From positions 62,001 through 126,000 of the forward strand of contig CALXAH010000005.1 of the NCBI GenBank assembly GCA_944386225.1: a DNA stretch of 64,000 bases, written 5' to 3'. This document shows, piece by piece, positions 24,769-32,513 of this stretch. Below the pieces are notes generated by a model. That model had not been told where the DNA came from and made no database searches. It was given only the letters and a program-made list of their open reading frames with translations. This stretch comes from an uncultured Gemmiger sp. (GTDB lineage: Bacteria > Bacillota > Clostridia > Oscillospirales > Ruminococcaceae). Each line of letters begins with the position of its first letter. Within the stretch, counting starts at the first letter, position 1. Both the position numbers and the translations under genes were made by a program.

Positions 24769-24803
24769 GCCCCCGCCGGGAAATCCCGGCGGGGGCGTTT
24801 TTC
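24769..24803. terminator. Terminator between the XRE protein and the LysR gene
   Basis: GCCCCCGCCGGG and CCCGGCGGGGGC form a stem with an AAAT loop, followed by GTTTTTC on the plus strand. It separates converging genes. Confidence 0.85.
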
Positions 24804-24811
24804 GTTCAGTT

Positions 24812-25720
24812 TTACCACAAGGCCTCCGCCTGGCGCACGCAGGCCAGAAAACGCCGGGCGTTGTCCGACAGTTCGGCGGCGGCGGGCCAGATGGCGGCGT
24901 CCCGGTTCAGGCCCGCTTCGGCGCAGGGTTTCTGCACCAGCTGCTGGCGGGCCAGTTCGGCGGCAGGCAGGGGGCTCACCCACATATAGCTGCCCGGCAC
25001 CTGCCGCAGCAGGGCAAACTGGCTGCCCCGGTCATACACATAGATGCGGCTCTCCCCCACCCGCAGCTCCGCGGCCCGGGCCCGCTGCTCCGGTTCCAGA
25101 ACCGGCAGCTGCACATCCCCGTGCAGGATCTGGGGATACTGCCCCAGCAGGTGGTACGGTATATCCGCCAGCCCCGCCAGAGGATGCCGCTCGCTCATCA
25201 GCAGGCACATCCGGTACTGGCGCAGCACCCGGCTCTGCAGGCCGTTCTGGGCCAGCTGGGTGTCCACCCAGGACTGATAAATGTCCTGATAGCGGATGAT
25301 AGACAGCTCGCTCTCCCCGGAAGCGGCATCCTGCAAGGCGTCCGCCAGGCCCGCCTCCCGGTACTGCACGTTCATGGGGGCCGGGCAGTCCGCCAGCATG
25401 GCGGCAAACGCGTCGGCGATATAGGTGGCGCGGGGCACCGTAATTCGCAGCCGGAACCCCTCCGGCTGGGGGGCGTACAGGCTTTGCAGCTCCTCCATCT
25501 GGGTCAGGATACCGGCGGCGTACCGCAGAAACTGGCTGCCCGCGGCGGTGAGTTCCATCCCCCGGGCGGTGCGGCGGAACAGGGGCACGCCCAGTTCCTT
25601 TTCCAGTTCCTTCAGGCTGCGGCTCAGGTTGGGCTGGGCCATCTCCAGCGCCCGGGCGGCCGCGGACAGGCTGTGGGTGGCAGCAATCTGCTGCACCTGA
25701 CGAAGCTGCTGCAGGGTCAT
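24812..25720 (-). CDS. LysR-family transcriptional regulator
   Basis: The 302-aa regulator has an N-terminal winged HTH (LRQVQQIAATHSLSAAARAL, then QPNLSRSLKELEKELG) and a C-terminal periplasmic-binding-protein-like effector domain. AAAGGAGG precedes the ATG. It is divergent from nfnAB with about 180 bases between, the usual layout when a LysR protein controls its neighbour and itself. A link to nfnAB is an inference. The effector pocket gives no hint of the ligand. Confidence 0.88.
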   Translation of the reverse strand: MTLQQLRQVQQIAATHSLSAAARALEMAQPNLSRSLKELEKELGVPLFRRTARGMELTAAGSQFLRYAAGILTQMEELQSLYAPQPEGFRLRITVPRATYIADAFAAMLADCPAPMNVQYREAGLADALQDAASGESELSIIRYQDIYQSWVDTQLAQNGLQSRVLRQYRMCLLMSERHPLAGLADIPYHLLGQYPQILHGDVQLPVLEPEQRARAAELRVGESRIYVYDRGSQFALLRQVPGSYMWVSPLPAAELARQQLVQKPCAEAGLNRDAAIWPAAAELSDNARRFLACVRQAEALW

Positions 25721-25820
25721 GGCGGGCCTCCTTTACAGGCAAACGGTTCTTTCTTTTTAAGAGTAGCACATCTGCCGGAAAAATGCCATGGCGCAGCGCG
25801 GATTTTTGCCGGGGTACGCG

Positions 25821-25849
25821 TTGCGCGGCCGTATTTTATGGAGTATAAT
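25821..25849 (+). promoter_or_regulatory. Promoter of nfnAB
   Basis: TTGCGC (25821-25826) and TATAAT (25844-25849), spacing 17 bp, lie about 50 bases upstream of nfnA. Confidence 0.75.
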
Positions 25850-25901
25850 GGAAAATGCGTATTGACAAATATGCAACATAAACTTTGAGGGGAAGAAGAG
25901 T

Positions 25902-26744
25902 ATGTTCAAGATCGTTCGCAAAGAGGCGCTGAACCCCACCGTCACCCGCATGGTGGTGGATGCGCCGCTGATTGCCCGCAAGGCGATGCCCGGGCAATTC
26001 GTGATTCTGCGTGCCGGGGCGGACTCGGAACGCATCCCGCTGACCGTGGCCGACTACGACCGGGCCGCCGGTACCGTGACCATCATCTTCCAGGTGGTGG
26101 GCGCGGGCACCATGGAGCTCAACGACCTGCCCGAGGGTGGCTGCATCCACGATTTTGTGGGCCCGCTGGGCACCCCCAGCAAGCTGGACGGGCTGAAAAA
26201 GGTGGCCGTGGTGGGCGGCGGCGTGGGCTGCGCCATTGCCTATCCGGTGGCCAAGCGGCTGCAGGAGCTGGGCGCCGAGGTGCACAGCATCGTGGGCTTC
26301 CGCTCCAAGGATCTGGTGATCCTGGAGGACGAGTTCCGGGCAGTGAGCGACAAGCTGGTCATGATGACCGACGACGGCAGCTACGGCGACAAGGGCGTGG
26401 TGACCGCCCCGCTGGAGCAGCTGATCCAGGCGGGTGAAGCGTACGACGAGGTAATCGCCATCGGGCCGCTGGTGATGATGAAGTTTGTGAGCCTGACCAC
26501 CAAGAAGTACGGGGTCAAGACCACCGTATCCATGAACCCGATCATGATCGACGGCACCGGCATGTGCGGCGGCTGCCGGCTGACGGTGGGCGGCGAAATC
26601 AAGTTTGCCTGCGTGGACGGCCCGGATTTTGACGGGCATCTGGTGGATTTTGACGAGGCGATGAAGCGGGGCGGCACCTACCGGGACTTTGAAGCCCATG
26701 CCCGGGAAGAATACTGCAACCTGCTGAACAAGGAGGTGCAGTAA
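25902..26744 (+). CDS. nfnA: NfnA, small subunit of the NADH-dependent ferredoxin:NADP+ oxidoreductase
   Basis: The 280-aa flavoprotein belongs to the ferredoxin-NADP reductase-like family that also holds dihydroorotate dehydrogenase electron-transfer subunits. FAD-binding RIPLTVADY, NAD(P)-binding VAVVGGGVGCAIAYPV and a C-terminal GTGMCGGCRLTVGG cluster region with a later cysteine (KFACVDGPDF) bind FAD and a [2Fe-2S] centre. With NfnB it forms an electron-bifurcating transhydrogenase coupling NADPH, NAD+ and ferredoxin in the cytosol. The gene ends one base before the nfnB start region (TAAGATG). The pair is diagnostic: alone it could be read as a PyrK-like protein. Confidence 0.9.
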   Translation: MFKIVRKEALNPTVTRMVVDAPLIARKAMPGQFVILRAGADSERIPLTVADYDRAAGTVTIIFQVVGAGTMELNDLPEGGCIHDFVGPLGTPSKLDGLKKVAVVGGGVGCAIAYPVAKRLQELGAEVHSIVGFRSKDLVILEDEFRAVSDKLVMMTDDGSYGDKGVVTAPLEQLIQAGEAYDEVIAIGPLVMMKFVSLTTKKYGVKTTVSMNPIMIDGTGMCGGCRLTVGGEIKFACVDGPDFDGHLVDFDEAMKRGGTYRDFEAHAREEYCNLLNKEVQ

Positions 26745-26745
26745 G

Positions 26746-28149
26746 ATGGCGTTGCAGCGGAACATGGATCCCCACAAGTGCCCCATGCCCAGCCAGGACC
26801 CGGCAGTGCGGGCCCACAACTTTGACGAGGTGGCGCTGGGATATACCTATGAGATGGCGGTGAACGAGGCGCGCCGGTGCCTGGGCTGCAAGAACAAGCC
26901 CTGCGTGACCGGCTGCCCGGTGCAGATTGATATTCCCGCTTTTATCGAGCGGGTGGCCAACGAGGACATGGAGGGCGCCTACAGGGTGCTGAGCGCTTCC
27001 AGCGCGCTGCCGGCGGTGTGCGGCCGTGTCTGCCCCCAGGAAAACCAGTGCGAGGGCAAATGTGTGCGCGGCATCAAGGGCGAGAGCGTGGGCATCGGCC
27101 GGCTGGAGCGGTTCGTGGCGGACTGGCACCGGGAGCACAGCACCGAAGCCCCGGAAAAGCCCGCCTCCAACGGGCGCAAGGTAGCGATCATCGGCGCGGG
27201 CCCCTCCGGCCTGACCGCCGCCGGCGACCTGGCCCGGCTGGGATACCAGGTAACGGTGTTTGAGGCGCTGCACCTGGCGGGCGGCGTGCTGGTATACGGC
27301 ATTCCGGAGTTCCGGCTGCCCAAGGCGATTGTGCAGCAGGAGATCGACGGGCTGAAAGCCATGGGCGTGGATATCCAGACCAACATGGTGATCGGCAAGG
27401 TACTGACGGTGGATGAGCTGATGGGCGAGTTCGGCTTCGAAGCGGTGTACATCGGCACCGGCGCGGGCCTGCCCCGGTTCATGGGTATCCCGGGCGAGAG
27501 CCTGAAGGGCGTATACAGCGCCAACGAGTACCTGACCCGCGTGAACCTGATGAAGGCCTATCAGCCGGGCAGCCACACTCCCCTGCTGCACAGCCGCAAG
27601 GTGGCGGTGGTCGGCGGCGGCAACGTGGCCATGGACGCGGCCCGCTGCGCCCTGCGCATGGGGGCGGAGACGGTGTACATCGTGTACCGCCGCAGCATGA
27701 ACGAGCTGCCCGCCCGTGCGGAGGAAGTGGAGCACGCCCAGGAGGAGGGCATTATCTTCAAGACCCTGACCAACCCGGTGGAAGTGCTGGGCGACGAACA
27801 GGGCGCGGTGCGCGGGATGCGCTGCGTGGAGATGGAACTGGGTGAGCCGGACGCCAGCGGGCGCCGCCGCCCGGTGGTAAAGGAAGGCAGCGAATTTGAG
27901 CTGGAAGTGGATACCATGATCATGGCCATCGGCACCAGCCCGAACCCGCTGATCCGCTCCACCACGCCGGGCCTGGAGACCAACCGGCACGGCTGCATCG
28001 TGACCGACGGCGACGACGGCCTGACCAGCCGCACCGGCGTGTACGCCGGCGGCGACGCGGTGACCGGCGCGGCCACCGTGATCCTGGCCATGGGCGCCGG
28101 CAAGCAGGCTGCCCGGGCCATCGACGAGTATCTGCGCGGCAAGAACTGA
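26746..28149 (+). CDS. nfnB: NfnB, large subunit (GltA/glutamate-synthase-small-chain-like)
   Basis: The 467-aa protein has an N-terminal pair of 4Fe-4S motifs (CLGCKNKPCVTGCPVQIDIP at ~43, CGRVCPQENQCEGKCVRG at ~90) and two dinucleotide-binding folds: KVAIIGAGPSGLTAAGDLA for FAD and KVAVVGGGNVAMDAARCALR for NADPH. It is often annotated as NADPH-dependent glutamate synthase small subunit (gltA). No large glutamate synthase subunit is nearby, and the direct partner is nfnA, so NfnB of the bifurcating complex is the better call. AAGGAGG inside the nfnA end serves as its ribosome binding site. Confidence 0.92.
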   Translation: MALQRNMDPHKCPMPSQDPAVRAHNFDEVALGYTYEMAVNEARRCLGCKNKPCVTGCPVQIDIPAFIERVANEDMEGAYRVLSASSALPAVCGRVCPQENQCEGKCVRGIKGESVGIGRLERFVADWHREHSTEAPEKPASNGRKVAIIGAGPSGLTAAGDLARLGYQVTVFEALHLAGGVLVYGIPEFRLPKAIVQQEIDGLKAMGVDIQTNMVIGKVLTVDELMGEFGFEAVYIGTGAGLPRFMGIPGESLKGVYSANEYLTRVNLMKAYQPGSHTPLLHSRKVAVVGGGNVAMDAARCALRMGAETVYIVYRRSMNELPARAEEVEHAQEEGIIFKTLTNPVEVLGDEQGAVRGMRCVEMELGEPDASGRRRPVVKEGSEFELEVDTMIMAIGTSPNPLIRSTTPGLETNRHGCIVTDGDDGLTSRTGVYAGGDAVTGAATVILAMGAGKQAARAIDEYLRGKN

Positions 28150-28179
28150 GCTAATATGGGGGGATACAACCGGGGCTGC

Positions 28180-28432
28180 GGGCGCAACAACGATGCGCCC
28201 GCCCGGCTGCGCCGACCGCCCTGCCGGTCTGGGTCTCCACCGGAGACCCAGCCGCTTCGCGAACCCGGGCCCCCATCCCCCCGGAAGTCGTGGGCCGAAT
28301 CCTCGGCCCACACAAAAAATATAAAATGAACGCCCCTGTCTGACTGGCAGAGGCGTTCATTTCTTTATATCCCTGCGGGCCAAAGATTTGGCCCGCGATT
28401 TTGGGGGTCTGGGGGGACATTGTCTCCCCAGA
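28180..28432. repeat. Intergenic cluster of six hairpins after nfnB
   Basis: The ~300-base gap between nfnB and the oxidoreductase gene holds no convincing gene. It contains six short inverted repeats in series: 28180-28200 (7-bp arms), 28229-28251 (10 bp), 28290-28311 (9 bp), 28324-28362 (11 bp with bulge, TTTCTTTAT after it), 28375-28396 (10 bp) and 28408-28432 (12 bp with a G-U pair). The fourth is a good terminator for nfnB, and on the minus strand one of the last two could end the oxidoreductase transcript. The others may be repeated palindromic elements or folded 3' RNA. Confidence 0.75.
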
Positions 28433-28447
28433 TCGGCCCATTCGCAC

Positions 28448-29425
28448 TTATTCAAAAGGATACCGCACACCCCAGGCGGCGCGCAGGGAGTCCATCATCT
28501 CCATGACCCGCACCGATTCCTCATGGGGCATTTCCGGGCAGGACAGCTCCCCGGCTTCCAGCGCCCGCAGGCAGGCCCGCACCTCGTACTCGTAGCCGGT
28601 GATCTGGGCCGGGCGCTCCACCCGGCGCACCAGCCGGTGCTGGCCATCGTAAACCGACAGGCTTTCGTAATTGTTGATGTTCTCGATCCGGATATACCCC
28701 TTGGTACCGTGGATAACCCCCTGCCGGTCCAGGCAGGCTTCCAGCGAGCTGTTCAGCTGGGCCACCCGTCCGTCGGGGTAATACAGGGTCACGCTGTTCT
28801 GGGCATCCACGCCGGTGGGCAGCTTGGAGCAGTTGCTTTCCACCCGGTCATACCCATGGCCGAACAGCGCCAGCGCAAAGTTCAGCGGATAGACACCCAC
28901 ATCCAGCAGCGCGCCGCCCGCCAGCTTTGGATCCCGCAAACGGGGGATCTCTGCGATGGAATACCCCAGATTGCCGGTAAGCATCCGCACCTGACCGATG
29001 CTGCCGCTGTTCATCTCCTCCCGGATGGTGGCCAGCATGGGCATATACCGGGTCCAGATGGCTTCGGTGATAAACACGCCCCGGCGTTCCGCCTCGGTAA
29101 ACACCTCCCGGGCCTGTTTGGCGTTGGCGGTAAAGGCCTTTTCGCACAGAACCGGCTTACCCGCCCGGATACACAACAGCGCGTTGGCCCAGTGCTCCGA
29201 ATGAGGGGTGGCGATGTACACCAGCTCCACCTGCGGATCGGCTGTCAGCTCCTCATAGCTGCCATAGGCTTTCTCCGCGCCGTATTGTTCAGCAAAGGCG
29301 CGAGCACGGGCTTCATCCCGGGAACCCACCGCATACAGCCGGGCTTCTTCCATGCCGTTCAGGGTATCCGCCATCACCGCGGCAATCGCGCCGGTGCCCA
29401 GAATGGCCACATTCCACTGTTTCAT
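28448..29425 (-). CDS. Gfo/Idh/MocA-family NAD(P)-dependent oxidoreductase
   Basis: The 325-aa enzyme has an N-terminal Rossmann fold (VAILGTGAIAAVMADTL) and the family motif VLCEKAFTAN with the conserved Glu-Lys. The C-terminal alpha/beta domain contains GGALLDVGVYPLNFALALFG with its active-site His position changed to the DVGVYP form seen in dihydrodiol- or trans-dihydrodiol-dehydrogenase-like members. These enzymes oxidise or reduce sugars, inositols or similar compounds; the substrate is unknown. GGGGAGG precedes the ATG. It follows the WG-repeat lipoprotein gene by 15 bases, probably in one transcript. Confidence 0.88.
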   Translation of the reverse strand: MKQWNVAILGTGAIAAVMADTLNGMEEARLYAVGSRDEARARAFAEQYGAEKAYGSYEELTADPQVELVYIATPHSEHWANALLCIRAGKPVLCEKAFTANAKQAREVFTEAERRGVFITEAIWTRYMPMLATIREEMNSGSIGQVRMLTGNLGYSIAEIPRLRDPKLAGGALLDVGVYPLNFALALFGHGYDRVESNCSKLPTGVDAQNSVTLYYPDGRVAQLNSSLEACLDRQGVIHGTKGYIRIENINNYESLSVYDGQHRLVRRVERPAQITGYEYEVRACLRALEAGELSCPEMPHEESVRVMEMMDSLRAAWGVRYPFE

Positions 29426-29440
29426 ACCGTTTGCCTCCCC

Positions 29441-30439
29441 TTATGTCTGAATGGCCACGACGCCCCAGCCCTCGGATGTTTTCACCCAGGCCCGGCCGCC
29501 GCTTACCGAGGCCGCCCCCAGATACTGGAACGGCACCTTCACCGTGCCTGCCAGGCTGATATACCCCCACAGACCGTCGGTGTTCTGCACGGCGGCCAGA
29601 TTGCTGCAGAAGGGCCGCACCTGCTGGTACTGGCAGGGAATCACCTGGGTGCCCTCGATATCCAGATAGCCCCACAGGCCGTTCTGCTGCACGGCATACA
29701 GCCCGTCGGAATACCGGTCGATGGCTTCACACACAGGCCCCACCTGCTTGCCGGTGGAGGGCTGCACCAGCACGTAGCCGCTGCCCCACTCCACCGCGCG
29801 GCCCTCGGTCTGGCCGGTGGCAGGGTTGTTCCACAAAAAGGCGCCGTAATCGTCAGCAGGGGCCGCCTGCAGTGTGCCCACCCGGGCCACGTAGGGCCGC
29901 ACACTGGCGCCGTAGTTGGTCAGCGGCACCAGTTCCTCCATCTCCAGCACATAGGCCATGCCCAGCGCGCTGTCGTAGACGATCTCCATATCCGGCAGGC
30001 CGTGGCCGCCGGGTCCCACATCCTCGCCCAGGTCATTGAAGATCTTGCTTTCATCTGCATTGGTCAGCCCGCAGACCGAGCACCAGTGCACATCCTCCTC
30101 GGCGGGAATCACGATCTTGCCGTCGAAATTGATGGCGCCGGTCTTGCCGTTCTGCTCAAACAGGGACAGGTAGGCGTGGTCTTTCAGCACCCCGTTGTCG
30201 GCGGTGGGGTACTCTGCCAGGCTGCAGGTGATTTCCAGATCGGTGCGAGGAGCCACCAGCCAGTCGGTTTTGGTTTCCGGCTCCTGGGTGGGGGCCGGGG
30301 TGGCGGCAGGCGCGGAAGAGCTTACATCCGGTGAAGGCGCCGAACTGCCGGTTGCAGCGGACGAAGGCGCCGCCGCCCGGCCGCATCCGGCCAGCAGCGC
30401 GGCACATAAAGCCAAAGCGGCAAAAGCACGCAGTTTCAT
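29441..30439 (-). CDS. WG-repeat lipoprotein
   Basis: The 332-aa product begins with a lipoprotein signal (MKLRAFAALALCAALLAGCG, Cys at 19) followed by a Ser/Ala/Pro/Thr-rich linker to about residue 65, so it is anchored on the outer face of the membrane. The body contains WG (KWG) repeats such as QNGLWGYLDIEG and TDGLWGYISLAG, with a weaker one before and one at the end. WG repeats form beta-propeller-like or extended binding surfaces of uncertain function. I chose the ATG at 30439, with GGAGG about 10 bases upstream, because it gives the lipobox. It is co-transcribed with the downstream oxidoreductase. Confidence 0.85.
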   Translation of the reverse strand: MKLRAFAALALCAALLAGCGRAAAPSSAATGSSAPSPDVSSSAPAATPAPTQEPETKTDWLVAPRTDLEITCSLAEYPTADNGVLKDHAYLSLFEQNGKTGAINFDGKIVIPAEEDVHWCSVCGLTNADESKIFNDLGEDVGPGGHGLPDMEIVYDSALGMAYVLEMEELVPLTNYGASVRPYVARVGTLQAAPADDYGAFLWNNPATGQTEGRAVEWGSGYVLVQPSTGKQVGPVCEAIDRYSDGLYAVQQNGLWGYLDIEGTQVIPCQYQQVRPFCSNLAAVQNTDGLWGYISLAGTVKVPFQYLGAASVSGGRAWVKTSEGWGVVAIQT

Positions 30440-30512
30440 AGGGGAACAACCTCCTTGCAGGCGGCCCGGCCGCCTATAACCGGGGCAAAAACCCCGTTGA
30501 TTTTGTGCCCCC

Positions 30513-30541
30513 ATTGTACCATATCCTGTGCGAAAAGGCAA
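30513..30541 (-). promoter_or_regulatory. Promoter of the WG-repeat lipoprotein gene
   Basis: On the minus strand TTGCCT (30541-30536) and TACAAT (30518-30513), spacing 17 bp. A small CGGGG/CCCCG hairpin follows in the leader near 30481-30496. Confidence 0.7.
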
Positions 30542-30552
30542 AAAAGCCCAAC

Positions 30553-30744
30553 TTATGCGGGGGTGAACAGCTCGTCCACCGTAAGGTGCAGTTCCTTGGC
30601 CAGGCTGAACGCCAGCGCCAGGGTGGGATCGTATTTGTTGTTCTCAATGGCGTTTACCGTCTGGCGGGAAACACCGCATTTCTTTGCCAGTTCTTCCTGG
30701 GACAGGCCCAGTTCCTTGCGGCGTTCGCGAATCTTGTTTTCCAT
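30553..30744 (-). CDS. Small XRE-family repressor-like protein
   Basis: The 63-aa protein is a single Cro/C1-type HTH domain (IRERRKELGLSQEELAKKCG, SRQTVNAIENNKYDPTL), a size typical of YozG-like regulators. Its ATG at 30744 is two bases after the stop of the membrane protein gene upstream, so the genes are coupled. Compact XRE/membrane-protein pairs of this kind are common in Firmicutes, and the regulator is usually thought to control its own operon. The double-dyad operator at 31082-31155 is a natural target. Confidence 0.88.
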   Translation of the reverse strand: MENKIRERRKELGLSQEELAKKCGVSRQTVNAIENNKYDPTLALAFSLAKELHLTVDELFTPA

Positions 30745-30746
30745 CC

Positions 30747-31052
30747 TCAGCCCCCCAGCTTCCTGCGGTAATACAGCAGCGCCGCACAATACAGAACCGC
30801 GGCAACCTGCAGCTGGATGAAGGGGTTGATGGTCATGGGCTGCTTGGTAACATAGTTTGTGATCACATCCAGCACCAGCGCGCCTACCATTGCATTAAAG
30901 GCAAAGGTGCTGGTCTTCCACACGATGATGCGGCTGCGCTCGTCCCCTGTCTTGAGCAGGGAAACCAGCATCGTGATGTCCAATGCCCCAAATCCGAGCA
31001 GCGCACCACCCAGAAACAGCGCGGCCCCCAAAGGCATCCCCATAAATTCCAT
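30747..31052 (-). CDS. Small membrane protein paired with an XRE regulator
   Basis: The 101-aa protein has three hydrophobic helices (LGAALFLGGALLGFGAL, STFAFNAMVGALVLDVI, VAAVLYCAALLYY) and ends in basic residues. It resembles the membrane proteins (DUF2178-like) that accompany small XRE regulators in Firmicutes, but the family is not certain. AAAGGAGAGAG precedes the ATG. It could be a sensor for the repressor, a partner in stress response, or a two-gene addiction-like module. The sequence does not decide between these. Confidence 0.7.
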   Translation of the reverse strand: MEFMGMPLGAALFLGGALLGFGALDITMLVSLLKTGDERSRIIVWKTSTFAFNAMVGALVLDVITNYVTKQPMTINPFIQLQVAAVLYCAALLYYRRKLGG

Positions 31053-31081
31053 ATCACTCTCTCCTTTCTTTTCGGCGGCTT

Positions 31082-31155
31082 AAATGTCAAATCCTTTTGA
31101 CATTTTCACAATACCAGACCCACGCCAAAATGTCAAGAGTTTTTGACATTTTGGC
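31082..31155 (-). promoter_or_regulatory. Promoter with two TGTCAA/TTGACA dyads (autoregulatory operator)
   Basis: Two perfect dyads flank one promoter. AAATGTCAAA-TCCT-TTTGACATTT is at 31082-31105 and GCCAAAATGTCAA-N6-TTGACATTTTGGC at 31124-31155. On the minus strand TTGACA (31136-31131) lies within the second dyad and TATTGT (31113-31108) follows after 17 bp. Repressor bound at both dyads would cover the promoter. The XRE protein encoded downstream is the likely binder. Confidence 0.85.
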
Positions 31156-31164
31156 AAAAAGAAA

Positions 31165-31187
31165 AAGCCCGCGCAGGGCGGGCTTCA
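31165..31187 (-). terminator. Terminator overlapping the end of rlmH
   Basis: On the minus strand AAGCCCGC and GCGGGCTT form a stem followed by TTTCTTTTTG. The stem begins at the rlmH stop codon. Confidence 0.85.
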
Positions 31188-31664
31188 TTTATGATACTTG
31201 ATGTTCCGGTTGATGCAGCAGGCCCGGTAGATCTGCTCGGTGAGCACCAGGCGGGCCAGCTGGTGGGGCAGGGTGATGCGTCCCATGGACAGGCGCAGCG
31301 CCGCGGCCTGCTTGACTGCCGGGGCCAGCCCGTGGGAGGAGCCGATCACAAAGGCCACATCCCCCGCGCCGCTTACCGCCCGGTCGTCCAGCCAGGCGGC
31401 CAGTTCTTCGCTGGAGAGGGTTTTACCCTCCACGCAGAGGGCCACAATGGCCGCACCCTTGCGCACGCTGGCCAGGATGGCCTGGGCCTCCTTTTCCAGC
31501 GCCCGCTGCACCAGGGCGGGGCTGTCCTCCCGCAGAGGCTGTTCGGGCAGTTCGATCACCCGGAAATCACACAGGGTACCCAGGCGTTTGCGGTATTCCG
31601 CCACGCCGTCGGCGCACCAGGCGGCGTTCAGCTTGCCGATACAGATCAGATCAATGTGCTGCAT
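31185..31664 (-). CDS. rlmH: RlmH, 23S rRNA pseudouridine-1915 N3-methyltransferase
   Basis: The 159-aa SPOUT methyltransferase modifies pseudouridine 1915 of helix 69 in 70S ribosomes. Its length equals the family norm. The C-terminal knot contains VAFVIGSSHGLAPAVKQAA and LSMGRITLPHQLARLVLTEQIYRA, with the near-invariant ITLPHQLAR...EQIYRA. ATG at 31664, one base after the walJ-like stop at 31666. walJ-rlmH order is common in Firmicutes. Confidence 0.97.
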   Translation of the reverse strand: MQHIDLICIGKLNAAWCADGVAEYRKRLGTLCDFRVIELPEQPLREDSPALVQRALEKEAQAILASVRKGAAIVALCVEGKTLSSEELAAWLDDRAVSGAGDVAFVIGSSHGLAPAVKQAAALRLSMGRITLPHQLARLVLTEQIYRACCINRNIKYHK

Positions 31665-31665
31665 A

Positions 31666-32454
31666 TCAAAACTCCAATACAGGGCTGGGTTCGTTGCGGC
31701 GCTGGGCCTGCACCACCACGTCCGGTTCCGGCACCACGCCCGCGGCCAGCAGGGCATTGCGCACCGCCTGCAGCGCCAGTTCCGGGGTGTTGTTCTCACG
31801 GCTCAGGTGGCACAGGGCGATCTTTTTGCAGCCCGCCTGCACCAGTTCCAGCACCTTGGCCGCGCATTCCGGGTTGGACAGGTGGCCAAAGGGCGAGGCA
31901 ATGCGGGTTTTCAGGTAATAGGGATAGCTGCCGTGCTGCAGGCTGTAGGGATCGTAGTTGGCCTCCAGCGCCACCAGATCCGCCCCGGCCAGGCTGGTAT
32001 GTACCGCCTCGGTCAGCTGGCCCAGGTCGGTGGCGATGGCCATGACCTTGCCGTCCGGCGTGGCGATCCGGTACCCGCAGCAGGGCACGTCGTGGGGGGT
32101 GGGAAACGCGGTGACCGTAAACTCCCCGATCTGTTCCGGCCGGCCGCCCACCGCGATCAGCTGGGCCGCCGCGGGCAGATCGCCCCGGTTCGCCAGAAAG
32201 TCCAGGGTTTCGGGCAGGCCGAACACCGGCACGTCGTAGTGTTTCAGGAACACCTTGAGCCCGGCGATATGGTCGGAATGCTCGTGGGTGATGAGGATAC
32301 CCTGCAGATCCCGCACCGACAGGCCCAGATCCTTGAGCGCGCCGGTGGTGATGCGGCAGCTTTTGCCCATATCAACAAGCAGATAGCCCTGGCCGCTGCG
32401 CACCAGGCCGCAGTTGCCGGAGGAACCGGAATACAGGGTAGTAAAACTGGCCAT
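31666..32454 (-). CDS. walJ: WalJ/YycJ-type metallo-beta-lactamase-fold nuclease
   Basis: The 262-aa protein has the MBL metal motif ITHEHSDHIAG near residue 55, a distal ALEANYDPY and HLSRENNTPE. It starts MASFTTLYSGSSGNC, typical of YycJ/WalJ. WalJ is a 5'-3' exonuclease linked to mismatch repair and, in Bacillus, to the walRK operon, which is not in this window. GAGGTGAAAA precedes the ATG. It is coupled to rlmH. Confidence 0.9.
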   Translation of the reverse strand: MASFTTLYSGSSGNCGLVRSGQGYLLVDMGKSCRITTGALKDLGLSVRDLQGILITHEHSDHIAGLKVFLKHYDVPVFGLPETLDFLANRGDLPAAAQLIAVGGRPEQIGEFTVTAFPTPHDVPCCGYRIATPDGKVMAIATDLGQLTEAVHTSLAGADLVALEANYDPYSLQHGSYPYYLKTRIASPFGHLSNPECAAKVLELVQAGCKKIALCHLSRENNTPELALQAVRNALLAAGVVPEPDVVVQAQRRNEPSPVLEF

Positions 32455-32470
32455 TTTTCACCTCATACAT

Positions 32471-32501
32471 AAAAAACCGGGGACGCACACCGCGCCCCCG
32501 G
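32471..32501 (-). terminator. Terminator of murA
   Basis: On the minus strand CCGGGGGCGC...GCGTCCCCGG forms a stem followed by TTTTTTAT, 13 bases after the murA stop. Confidence 0.9.
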
Positions 32502-32513
32502 ACAAAGACTGGA

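Noticed and set aside
26746-28149. Glutamate synthase small subunit
   Set aside because: Sequence alone allows it, but the direct partner is the NfnA flavoprotein and no large GltB subunit is near, so NfnB is preferred.
28180-28432. CRISPR array
   Set aside because: The inverted repeats differ from each other in sequence and spacing; there are no constant direct repeats with spacers and no cas genes.
28151-28447. Minus-strand 98-codon frame in the nfnB downstream gap
   Set aside because: It is made of translated hairpins, with low-complexity Arg/Gly/Pro content and no ribosome binding site.
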